DNA of 35,628 nt from Rhodobacterales bacterium (lineage in GTDB: Bacteria > Myxococcota_A > UBA796 > GCA-2862545). The notes beneath the pieces were generated by a model that saw only the letters and a list, made by a program, of their open reading frames with translations, was not told where the DNA came from and did not search any database. Location of the stretch: NCBI GenBank assembly GCA_009936995.1, contig JAACDH010000339.1, forward strand, positions 1 through 35,628. The letters are read 5' to 3'. Shown piece after piece: positions 19,939-27,608 of the stretch. The position numbers were made by a program, and so were the translations under genes. Position 1 is the first letter of the stretch. Each line of letters begins with the position of its first letter.

Positions 19939-19966
19939 GAGCGACCTTCTGTAGGTCGCTCTTTTT
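19939..19966 (+). terminator. Rho-independent terminator of the atp operon
   Basis: GAGCGACC (19939-19946), loop TTCTGTA, GGTCGCTC (19954-19961), then TTTTT. A perfect 8-bp stem with a T-tract, 30 bases after the atpC stop. The clearest terminator in the window. Confidence 0.95.
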
Positions 19967-19977
19967 GTTGGAACCAT

Positions 19978-20109
19978 CTACTCCGAGCGATCGGGTCCTT
20001 CCGCAGCGACCCAGCCATCGCCGTCGTTGTTGAGGGGGTGCCGACAGCCGTACTCTCGCTCACCGACTGGCTCGCCAATACAACTGCTGTTTATTAAATA
20101 GGCAAGCAT
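19978..20109 (-). CDS. Possible small or remnant ORF
   Basis: On the minus strand, ATG 20107-20109 to TAG 19978-19980 encodes 43 aa with a Cys-rich, Asp/Asn-rich end (GCRHPLNNDGDGWVAAEG). The frame is open a further 66 or so bases upstream, without an ATG, until a TAG. The NDGDGW segment resembles a calcium-binding loop. There is no convincing ribosome-binding site. It may be the 3' remnant of a secreted-protein gene truncated by the atp terminator side, or chance. It is the only coding-like signal in the 19967-20172 gap. Confidence 0.25.
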   Translation of the reverse strand: MLAYLINSSCIGEPVGEREYGCRHPLNNDGDGWVAAEGPDRSE

Positions 20110-20172
20110 GAGATCGGCGTTAAATCGCAGAGCGACGCTCGTCTCACGCTTGAGATTACCCTGCAGAAACCA

Positions 20173-21003
20173 ATGTGCACCCTAGTTCTCATCACTCTGC
20201 TCGCGGCCTGTAACGGCGACAAAGCCGAAGTCACCGACACCAGCAGCGCCACATCAACCGCCACGGCTTCGACCACCGGCACGACCACCACAACAGCCAC
20301 GACCACCACAACAACAGCCACCACCTCTCCCTGCGACACGGTCATCTGCGCGAACGGCACCTGCGACGACTCGTCTGGTGATGCAGTCTGTATCTGCGAC
20401 GGCGACTTTCACGGCGACGTGTGCGACCTACGGACGGTGTGGGCCCCCAATGTCCGTGAGACCGAAGCCGGAACCAACCTCCAAAACATCGGTGTATACA
20501 CACGGTCTCATGTTTGGGCCAATCAGCCCGAGGCCCTCCCGGTCGTCCCCATGGAGGTGACTGCTGTTCGGTTTCGACGCAGCGAACAGCTCGATCCAGC
20601 CATCGACCTCCTCATCCCCAATGTGACGGTGGTGATCGGTACGGGAACTCCCGGTTTTCCGGCATCAGGGGTGACGTTCGACGGCTACTTCATCCGCGAT
20701 CAGCGCGAGGTCTTCTCGGGCCAAGTGAATCTACCAGCCATCGGGGCCAATCCCCTGGCCTTCGACGCCTGGGAGATCACCATCTCACCTCCGTTCCCCT
20801 ACGACCCCGCAAATGGAAGGCTCGCCCTCGATTTCCAGATGCCCGGCGCGCCACTCGCAGACACCATTCCGTTGGATTGCAACAACGACGCCAGCAACTA
20901 CATGCGGATGACGAACGAGGCCTTCGTCGGAGCCGTTCCGCCTGCTTTCTCCAACAACGCCACAGGCTGCGCACCCATGATGGAGCTCGACGTTCGCTAC
21001 TAA
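20173..21003 (+). CDS. Lipoprotein with Thr-rich linker and EGF-like domain
   Basis: 276 aa. The signal MCTLVLITLLAAC ends at lipobox LAAC (Cys13). A Thr/Ala/Ser linker (about 20-52, encoded by ACC/ACA/ACG runs) precedes an EGF-like module, CDTVICANGTC and CICDGDFHGDVC, with six Cys in the usual spacing. The C-terminal part (VWAPNVRETEAGTNLQNIGV...) is beta-rich, with Cys near the end, and unassigned. Surface display with adhesion or protein contact is likely. The ATG lacks a strong ribosome-binding site. Confidence 0.78.
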   Translation: MCTLVLITLLAACNGDKAEVTDTSSATSTATASTTGTTTTTATTTTTTATTSPCDTVICANGTCDDSSGDAVCICDGDFHGDVCDLRTVWAPNVRETEAGTNLQNIGVYTRSHVWANQPEALPVVPMEVTAVRFRRSEQLDPAIDLLIPNVTVVIGTGTPGFPASGVTFDGYFIRDQREVFSGQVNLPAIGANPLAFDAWEITISPPFPYDPANGRLALDFQMPGAPLADTIPLDCNNDASNYMRMTNEAFVGAVPPAFSNNATGCAPMMELDVRY

Positions 21004-21007
21004 CGTA

Positions 21008-21357
21008 CTACAGGCGTCGTTTTCTCAGTTTCGGGGTTTCGGCGGCAGTGGACGCTGTCGAAACCGGCGTCGGGGGGTTGGATGCTGCCGGCGGCGGCGG
21101 TGGAGCCGCATCAACGCGCCCAATAGGCTCGACGTCGGCCGGCCGGAGGGCGCCCGCCAAAGCCTCGGCGGTGTCGACCGAGCGGTGTCGAACGTCATCG
21201 GCCCACTACCCCTCGTCGGTCGACGGCCTAGCGCCTCCGAAAGCCTCGCCCGCTTGGCGTGAGGCCACCTTGGCTTTGCCCTTTCCGATGTTGAACAGCG
21301 GTTTGAACGCAGATATCTTGCGCTCCGTAGATGAGAAAGCGTAATCGTTCAGCCACC
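21008..21357 (-). pseudogene. Degenerate reading frame with in-frame amber stop
   Basis: The 345-base gap between two genes holds coding-like sequence on the minus strand. From a TAA near 21357 the frame reads ...SSTERKISAFKPLFNIGKG..., meets TAG at 21206-21208, and continues in the same frame with VDTAEALAGALRPADVEPIG, a Pro/Ala tail (APPPPPAASNPP) and PKLRKRR, ending at TAG 21008-21010. There is no plausible start codon, and the 5' part collides with the 3' end of the next gene. It reads as the tail of a decayed gene of unknown family; a real stop-codon read-through is less likely. Confidence 0.35.
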
Positions 21358-23028
21358 ATTACCAGTGACAATCATCACGCCGTCGATGTTTGGGACCCCA
21401 ATGGCGTCAATCATGTCGTCGATGTTGTTTATTGGCAGTGTGACGTTGTCGTGTACCCACAGGTCACCCGTCACCTGCTGCACACTGTGAAGACCCGTCA
21501 CATCCACCAGCTGAGGGTTCGTGCCCAATTGGAGGGTGCCTTCGACCGTCTCGATGGACTGGAAGCCATCGAGGTGAATCATCATCGGGTTCTGCTGGAT
21601 GAACAGGTCCCCATGGACCACCTGCAGCGCCTCGAGGCGCCCTGGTTCCGTCAATCCGGTTCGTACGATACTCAAGGCACCCGCCTCTTCCAGAACATCG
21701 AACGCCGAGATCGACTCGAGCGATGGCAGATCGGTGAGCAGAATTTCGCGCTGCGGAGTACCCGGTTCGCCAGCCAGGCCGACAGAACTGAGAATGCGGA
21801 ACCCCGACAGGAACCGCAGCACCGGATTGTTCGACACCTCGAACTCTTCGGACACCACTGCGATGAAGTCAAATCCGTCGATGCCGTAGAGACTGTCGTT
21901 GTTGTGCAGCCGAATATGCCCACCCACGCGCGTTAGGCGGGTGAAGCCATAGATGGAGGCCAAGGTAGCGTTATCGACCACCTCGAGGCTACCGCCGATC
22001 TCGGTAATATCGACGAAGCCGTACAGGCTTTGGAGTAGCGGATTGTTCTGAAACACCAGGTCGCCACCAATGGATTGCAACTGGTATCCATCGCCGAGAA
22101 TCGAGTGCAATGCTTCATTTCCGACGATACTAAGGCTTCCACCAACCGTCAGGATTCGATCGAGGCTGAGGGTGGACAGCGTGTCATTGTCTTGGACCAC
22201 AAAATCGTGTTCCACTGTGAGTATGCGGCTGGGCCGGAAGTTCTGTAGGACCGTGTTCTCTTGGATCAAAATACTGCCAGCATGCTGCAGAAAGTCGACG
22301 TCGATCTTGATGAGACCGTCATTGTTCGACACGGACAGCGCCCCGCTGACATCGGTGAGTTCTGGCAACAGGAGCGATTCGAGTGCTGTGCTATCGCTGG
22401 CGCGAATATCGGCGCCGACGGTGGTCAAGTTCGGAAAATCAACCGACGAAACCGAACTCATTTCCACCAAAACGCTGCCGGTGACCTCGCACAGGCAGTC
22501 CACCCGAACGTCATCCCCGCCGTTGACCAACAGATCACCGTCGATGCCGTTGTAATCGACGCAGAAGGTGTCGAAGTCGGCTGCCGTTTGCACCACGAAA
22601 TCGCCCGAGTAAAGCCGCCGCTCGCCTTCACAGGGGTCGGGGGATGACTGCACGCCACCCTGCATACCGCAGGTAATCCACTCTTCAATTAAGGCTTTGC
22701 TCTCGTCCGAAACCCCGCCGGCAGGGGGCATATCCCCACCAACTTCAACCGCACGGGCGAGAATTCGATCAGCCCACCCGACCACACCCTCGTAGGTCTC
22801 AAAATCGACACCGATAGGCGCCCCTTGGCGTTGAACATCCTGCAGTTCGCTGTGGTGACACGGTGTGCACCAGGTTCGAAGCCAGGGCTCCGCGTGGTTG
22901 GTCCAGGTGACCAGATTGCCATCAACCGAGCAAGCGCTGGCTGCTCCTACACCGGAATCATCGACGGTCTTGGTGCAAGCAACTCCGAGCGCAAGCCCGA
23001 GCACAGCGAATGGGATCCGATGAGCCAT
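21349..23028 (-). CDS. Lipoprotein with cytochrome c domain and receptor-L-like repeats
   Basis: ATG 23026-23028 (MAHRIPFAVLGLALGVAC) begins two bases after the DUF1501 stop and gives 559 aa with lipobox GVAC (Cys18). Residues 33-125 form a cytochrome c-like domain with CTPCHH (Cys54-Cys57-His58) and a candidate axial Met in GGDMPPAGG. From about 150 on come many imperfect 20-25-residue repeats of the type GSLEVVDNATLASIYGF and GDLVFQNNPLLQSLYGF, which resemble the receptor L domain / right-handed solenoid. I know of no characterised protein with this pairing. It is the last gene of the redox-type cluster and could be its surface-anchored acceptor or docking scaffold. Confidence 0.8.
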   Translation of the reverse strand: MAHRIPFAVLGLALGVACTKTVDDSGVGAASACSVDGNLVTWTNHAEPWLRTWCTPCHHSELQDVQRQGAPIGVDFETYEGVVGWADRILARAVEVGGDMPPAGGVSDESKALIEEWITCGMQGGVQSSPDPCEGERRLYSGDFVVQTAADFDTFCVDYNGIDGDLLVNGGDDVRVDCLCEVTGSVLVEMSSVSSVDFPNLTTVGADIRASDSTALESLLLPELTDVSGALSVSNNDGLIKIDVDFLQHAGSILIQENTVLQNFRPSRILTVEHDFVVQDNDTLSTLSLDRILTVGGSLSIVGNEALHSILGDGYQLQSIGGDLVFQNNPLLQSLYGFVDITEIGGSLEVVDNATLASIYGFTRLTRVGGHIRLHNNDSLYGIDGFDFIAVVSEEFEVSNNPVLRFLSGFRILSSVGLAGEPGTPQREILLTDLPSLESISAFDVLEEAGALSIVRTGLTEPGRLEALQVVHGDLFIQQNPMMIHLDGFQSIETVEGTLQLGTNPQLVDVTGLHSVQQVTGDLWVHDNVTLPINNIDDMIDAIGVPNIDGVMIVTGNGG

Positions 23029-23030
23029 AA

Positions 23031-24326
23031 TCAACTCTGAAACACCCGGAATGGGTCGACCGCTGGGAACCACTCAGCCGGGTCGACGTCTAGGACCTCG
23101 AGAATGCCAGCGCAGAGGTTCTCGTACTTATTGTAGGGCGAGGCGTCGCTAATTACGCCAGTTTCATAATCAATTCCCTTGGACTCCAAGGTGGTGTCGG
23201 TGGTCTCGCCGATCTGAACGCCGCCCCGAATACCAGCGCCCATGAGCAACGCCGAAGTGTGTCCCCAGTGGTCCTTGCCCAGCGACCCGTTCAGCTTGGG
23301 TGTGCGAGTCATTTCGGACACCACGCAGACCAACGTTTCGTTGAGAATCCCTTCATTCTCGAGGGAGGTCATGAGCGACTCCAAACCGACAAAGAGCGCA
23401 TCAAAGTTCGCGTGCTGGGCGGCGTTATACTCATGGGTGTCCCAATCGCGCCGACTGTCGAGCGTGACACTGCGACACAAACCGTTCTTGAGCAAGCTTG
23501 CGGCGATGCTCGCCTGTGTGATGAGCGATGCAGGTGTGCCCAGCGTAAGGTCGCTCAGAATACCGGTAGCCTCGTTGCGAATCCGATCGGCGCGCAGCAC
23601 CGAGATGTCGAAGTCATCAAGACGGCGGTCGTTGATGGTGCTCCCGCCCCGACCTTCGCGAAGCTGCGCGTTGCGAGCCGATAGGTAGCCGGCGACGTCT
23701 TGGTGCTCTTGTTCGCTGCGGGCAAAGAAGGGGTACTGGACGTCACTGAAGGTGGGCGCGTTGAAGTTCGTGGCGGGATCGATCAACGGCTTGATCTGAC
23801 TGTTCGTACCAATACGACCTGCTGACGCGGCTAATGGACCGTTCATCGACCAACCAGACAAGTCGATAGAGCCCAGCGGAAGCTCTGTCCCGTGTACGTA
23901 GCCCACGATGGTAGCCAAATCGGGAGCGGTGTTTTCCATCACGCCGGACAAGATGCGGAAACGACAAGGGTCGTGGGCAATGGAGCCCATCCACACACCG
24001 TTGATGACCGCCATCTTGCTGTGCCACTTCTCGAAGAACGCGGTGGTCCACGGTCGCTTGAACTCGTTGACGTTGATGATGATGCCGCCAAAGGTCTGCA
24101 CATCTTCGGAGTCGAGCGGGTTGTCGGGGTCGAGGTCTTGCTCGGGTCCGTCGATGGCGCTGGTGTGCAGCTTGGAATCGAAGAGTACGGTGACGTCCCA
24201 GCCACCTTCAGCGACCACAACCACCAAATACTTGGCTTTTTCGGTGCCCGCCGCATGGGCCACGGGGGCCAAAGAGACCGAGGCAGCGCTGGACCATAGG
24301 AATTCACGTCGGGAGAGTCTAGACAT
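23031..24326 (-). CDS. DUF1501-family Tat-exported protein
   Basis: ATG 24324-24326 gives 431 aa with a twin-arginine signal at the N-terminus (MSRLSRREFLWSSAASVSLA), followed by an AHAAGT cleavage-type site. The mature protein matches the DUF1501 (sulfatase-like) family: KYLVVVVAEGGWD at the start, INGVWMGSIAHDPC, DTHEYNAAQH, and VVSEMTRTPKLNGSLGKDHWGH, which carry the metal-binding-type Asp/His of alkaline-phosphatase-fold enzymes. These genes travel with DUF1588/DUF1549-type cytochrome genes in planctomycetes and myxobacteria, as here. Substrate unknown. It begins 52 bases after the haem lipoprotein gene. Confidence 0.88.
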   Translation of the reverse strand: MSRLSRREFLWSSAASVSLAPVAHAAGTEKAKYLVVVVAEGGWDVTVLFDSKLHTSAIDGPEQDLDPDNPLDSEDVQTFGGIIINVNEFKRPWTTAFFEKWHSKMAVINGVWMGSIAHDPCRFRILSGVMENTAPDLATIVGYVHGTELPLGSIDLSGWSMNGPLAASAGRIGTNSQIKPLIDPATNFNAPTFSDVQYPFFARSEQEHQDVAGYLSARNAQLREGRGGSTINDRRLDDFDISVLRADRIRNEATGILSDLTLGTPASLITQASIAASLLKNGLCRSVTLDSRRDWDTHEYNAAQHANFDALFVGLESLMTSLENEGILNETLVCVVSEMTRTPKLNGSLGKDHWGHTSALLMGAGIRGGVQIGETTDTTLESKGIDYETGVISDASPYNKYENLCAGILEVLDVDPAEWFPAVDPFRVFQS

Positions 24327-24378
24327 CCTAGTAAAACACCATGCGAGGGTCTTGAAGGAGCGCGGACAGGGTGACCTT

Positions 24379-26130
24379 CTAGGCAGAGCTGGAATTTTGC
24401 TCACGGTCGTAGACCGTCTCCCACAGCCCGTAGGACAAGTTCACAGACTGGCTATCAACACCGACGAACTCGCCGAGGATTCGCTTGTGCAACCAAACCA
24501 ACTGGGACCGGATAGCGGCCTCGTCGGAGGTTTCGGGCTCGACCAACTGCAGCAAGTGGCGCTCGGTGACCGGCATCGAGAAGTCGAACTCGACCACAAA
24601 CCCGGCAGCCTCGTCGGAAGCCATTCCCATGGCCAAGGCCTTGGTGGGCGTCGGGGTGTGAATGGGGCTGGTGACCGTGTATCCGTCAACGCCGCCTTGC
24701 ATGCTCCGGAAGCCGTAGAGGTCGGTGTTTAGCAGGTCGACGGAAAGCCAGCAGTTGTTGCCGCCCGCAGCGCATCCCGACTGGTCTTGATTGGCCAGCC
24801 ACCTAAAGCCGGTGAGGTCGAAGAGGGTCCGGCTATATTGCTCGGGGCGAATTACCTGCATGCCCGGATAGAAGACCTCTGCTTTGGGGTCTTGCAGCAC
24901 ACGGATGGTGGCGAATTCTTCGGACATCACCATCTCGCGAACCATCGCCTTGATGTTGAAGTCGTTCTGAGTGAGCGTTGTCTGATAGTCGCTTGCGACG
25001 TCGAACGGCACAGCCATCCGCTCCATTTGCCCCAAATACCCGTAAAACGTGCGGGCCGTACATTGAGCGAAGCGGTTGTCTCTGGCGATCAGCTCTCCCA
25101 ACTCGGTCATGTTGCGGGCGGGTTCACCGAAGAGTCCGGGCGGCCGCAATCCCCATTCATCCCAAAGGTTTTCGTCGCTGACCACGTAAAAACGAAGGGG
25201 ATAGCACCAATGGTCGATGCGATAGCTGCCCCGGGGAGGCTCGCCCTTGCTCCAGTCCCACTCGCAGCCCACTCGGTAGGCTTCGTTGATGGCGCCACGT
25301 CCCAGTTGCTCTTTGTAGCCCCAGAAGACGGCGGCGATGGGGTCGATGACTTGATGGCAACCGGTGCAGCTCTCTTGGGACATCACCGCGTCGGCGACCT
25401 CGGCGGGGTCGGAGAGGTCCACGCCTCCGAGGACCACCACGTCGCGGTCTGCGATGTCTTCGCACAGGAAGGTGTTCGAGACGAAGTTTGCCCGACCCCG
25501 GTGGAAGTTCTGCGCGTTGCTGACGTGTCGGCGCCACATTTCGGAGTCGGACAGCACACCGGCGTGTGGTCGACCATCCGTCCAGACGGTCTTTTGCCAG
25601 GTTTCACCATCAGCGTCGTATGGCAAGCCATAAATCTCGGACACCACTCGGTCCGCATATGCGTACTGTCCGGTGACGATTTCGGTGTACGGCCGGTCGT
25701 TCATGATCACGTCTTCGACCAAGCGAAGAGGCGCTTCGACCGTAGATTCGTGTAGGTCGATCTGATCGTATTCCAGGTCTTCGAGGACGCCCTGGACCGG
25801 CAGCTGGAAGGTCGTGTCGGCACGAACCAAATACAGCTCGGCGTGGAGGTCGCGTACCGTCTCACCGAATTCGTAGCTGGCGAGGTAGGTATCGACAAGA
25901 TCGTCGATGGCCCTAGGATCGTCATGTACCCGGTCGAGGTCGGCGACGCTGGGGCGAATGCCGCGAACGGCCATTGACACCCGCAACAAGCGGTCGGTAG
26001 ACGACAGGTGCTCGATCTGCGGGTCTTGGATGCCGTCAACATCCTCTATGGCTTGGTCTTTGCCACAACCCGAAAGCGTGAGTTCACCTGCACAAAGCGC
26101 CGCTAAAATCCAGTGTGCACGTACGTTCAT
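24379..26130 (-). CDS. DUF1588/DUF1549-like haem lipoprotein
   Basis: ATG 26128-26130 overlaps the upstream stop (ATGA) with AGGAAG before it; 583 aa. Lipobox LSGC sits at Cys22. The N-terminal half (DRLLRVSMAVRGIRPSVADL, DDPRAIDDLVDTYLAS) resembles DUF1549, and the FLCEDI...SCTGCHQVIDP stretch (Cys255-Cys258-His259) the DUF1588 module, where CxxCH suggests a covalent c-type haem. A long C-terminal region (LFDLTGFRWLANQ, TKALAMGMASDEAAGFVVEF) resembles the matching parts of planctomycete-type cytochrome proteins. It would be a lipid-anchored electron carrier or oxidase partner of the DUF1501 protein. Confidence 0.82.
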   Translation of the reverse strand: MNVRAHWILAALCAGELTLSGCGKDQAIEDVDGIQDPQIEHLSSTDRLLRVSMAVRGIRPSVADLDRVHDDPRAIDDLVDTYLASYEFGETVRDLHAELYLVRADTTFQLPVQGVLEDLEYDQIDLHESTVEAPLRLVEDVIMNDRPYTEIVTGQYAYADRVVSEIYGLPYDADGETWQKTVWTDGRPHAGVLSDSEMWRRHVSNAQNFHRGRANFVSNTFLCEDIADRDVVVLGGVDLSDPAEVADAVMSQESCTGCHQVIDPIAAVFWGYKEQLGRGAINEAYRVGCEWDWSKGEPPRGSYRIDHWCYPLRFYVVSDENLWDEWGLRPPGLFGEPARNMTELGELIARDNRFAQCTARTFYGYLGQMERMAVPFDVASDYQTTLTQNDFNIKAMVREMVMSEEFATIRVLQDPKAEVFYPGMQVIRPEQYSRTLFDLTGFRWLANQDQSGCAAGGNNCWLSVDLLNTDLYGFRSMQGGVDGYTVTSPIHTPTPTKALAMGMASDEAAGFVVEFDFSMPVTERHLLQLVEPETSDEAAIRSQLVWLHKRILGEFVGVDSQSVNLSYGLWETVYDREQNSSSA

Positions 26131-27533
26131 TGACTTCCTACAACCGGAACCACGCCCACCATTCCCAGACACATCTCGTCCAGGGTAGACACCCCAAAGA
26201 GGACATCGACGGGTACTCGAGGCATTCCTTCGTCTTCCAGAGCCTGCATCCAGAGCTCATTGTCGACGTTGTTATTATAGGTACAGCGCAAACGGATCGT
26301 GTCGCCACCCCGCATTATTGGTGCCTGGCCAGACATCGCGGCGTAGTAGAAGAACGCCTGCCATCCGAAGTCGTAGCGCGGTGTGCACAGCAAACACTCG
26401 ACAAGGGGCTCACCAGGAGCGGCGAATTCCGGCTGATGTTCAACCCACATCCGCATGTCCGTTCCGACATAGTGCATGTGATTCGTCAGCATGAAAGCAC
26501 GAAATTCTGAGCTCGGAGAGCCGGGAACCCTGTAGACCATCTCTTCGGTGTGGTCGTAGGTATTGGCCGGAATGTAGAAGACGGGCACGCCCAGATCGTT
26601 GGGACCGGGAAGCAGCCCTTGACTCGCGTTTCGCGCATCGCCCACGCGGTAAATCTCAGGCTGTAGCGCGGGCTCTTCACCGAAACGAAGCCGTAGACGG
26701 GTTTTGTCGGTGTGAGGCTCGTCGTTGTCGACGTGGTAGTGAATCTGCATGGTGATGCGGGACGAGCGGGTGACCTCGACGGCCACATCAGCGGGCATTT
26801 CGACCGGTAAAGTACCCGGCAACCAGCCTGCAAAATCGATTCCACCCAGCCCGCCAATTCCCGTGCAGTCGAAATATCCAAGCTGGTTGAGCTGGCTATC
26901 GATACTCTCATCGGGAAAGATTTGAACCTGGATGTGATGAGTGACCGTAGCGTCTTCCGGCAACACCTCAAGGGCGTTGAGCCAAATTGCGTCTTCGCCA
27001 GTCTCAAACCAAGATTCGGGGATGGGCATTGCCCAACAAATGGCCAAATCTCCCCGTGTAGGCGAGTACCCGTTTTCCGGTTCAATCTCGTGCGTGTAGT
27101 CCAACAATGACGCCGAGGGTGGTGACTCGATGGGGGCTGCGGAAGAGGCGTCGCCCAGAGGAGCGCCACAGGCGTGCCACCGAGTGAGCGTGTCAATGTC
27201 GGACTTCGCAAGCCTCCGGTCGTGAATGAGCGGGAAACGCTCAGGGCAATCGCCTTCGAAGTCCGCGATAAAGGGCGGCATGGTCCGAGCCGACACTTCA
27301 TCTGCGATAAGAGCCGACCAGGGCTGACTTTGCTCGTAGGTAAGCAACGGCCTATAAGCGGCGATCTGACCTTCGGAGTGGCAGCCAGAGCAGTTCGGCC
27401 CGATGATCGGCGCCACATCCTGGTGCCATGTAGGAGACTGCGCGCAGTCCAAACCCGTGTCTTGAACGGACCCACCACAGCTGTACAACAGGGATGACAA
27501 CGTCGCAATTGCGATGCGGGTACGGACGGACAT
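26127..27533 (-). CDS. Copper monooxygenase-like lipoprotein with cytochrome-type haem site
   Basis: ATG 27531-27533 is set by AAGGAG seven bases upstream (27540-27545); 468 aa, lipobox LYSC (Cys19). The N-terminal part carries NCSGCHSEG (Cys48-Cys51-His52), a c-haem attachment site. Then come hallmarks of the type II ascorbate-dependent copper monooxygenases (PHM/DBM fold): THHIQVQIF (His199-His200), MQIHYHVD (His265, His267), NHMHYVG (His352, His354), the DTIRLRCTYNNN strand and the DEMC motif (about 451-454). Known members hydroxylate organic substrates using copper and an external electron donor; here the haem domain could supply electrons. First gene of the cluster. Confidence 0.88.
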   Translation of the reverse strand: MSVRTRIAIATLSSLLYSCGGSVQDTGLDCAQSPTWHQDVAPIIGPNCSGCHSEGQIAAYRPLLTYEQSQPWSALIADEVSARTMPPFIADFEGDCPERFPLIHDRRLAKSDIDTLTRWHACGAPLGDASSAAPIESPPSASLLDYTHEIEPENGYSPTRGDLAICWAMPIPESWFETGEDAIWLNALEVLPEDATVTHHIQVQIFPDESIDSQLNQLGYFDCTGIGGLGGIDFAGWLPGTLPVEMPADVAVEVTRSSRITMQIHYHVDNDEPHTDKTRLRLRFGEEPALQPEIYRVGDARNASQGLLPGPNDLGVPVFYIPANTYDHTEEMVYRVPGSPSSEFRAFMLTNHMHYVGTDMRMWVEHQPEFAAPGEPLVECLLCTPRYDFGWQAFFYYAAMSGQAPIMRGGDTIRLRCTYNNNVDNELWMQALEDEGMPRVPVDVLFGVSTLDEMCLGMVGVVPVVGSQ

Positions 27534-27546
27534 TCGGAGCTCCTTC

Positions 27547-27563
27547 TGCGTACTTAGCACGCA
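27547..27563 (-). promoter_or_regulatory. Inverted repeat just upstream of the copper-monooxygenase ribosome-binding site
   Basis: TGCGT (27547-27551), a 7-base spacer, ACGCA (27559-27563). It lies between the parA terminator and the AAGGAG at 27540-27545, 14 bases from the ATG at 27533. An operator or a message hairpin is possible; there is no proof of either. Confidence 0.35.
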
Positions 27564-27598
27564 AAAAGGCAGACCCGCAATGGTCCCGTTGCCTCTGC
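27563..27598 (-). terminator. Terminator of parA
   Basis: Read on the minus strand: GCAGA-G-GCAA-cgggacca-TTGC-GGG-TCTGC followed by C and TTTTT (27563-27567). Two stacked stems with an internal bulge and a T-tract, 10 bases after the parA stop. It separates parA from the redox-type cluster. Confidence 0.65.
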
Positions 27599-27608
27599 AG
27601 CTTATGCG

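Noticed and set aside
20094-20360. Minus-strand ORF with long Val/Ala runs
   Set aside because: It is the complement of the Thr-codon repeats of the EGF lipoprotein; composition is an artefact.
20514-21344. Plus-strand ORF running past the EGF lipoprotein stop
   Set aside because: Out of frame with the lipoprotein, Arg-rich, and the same region on the minus strand is more coding-like.
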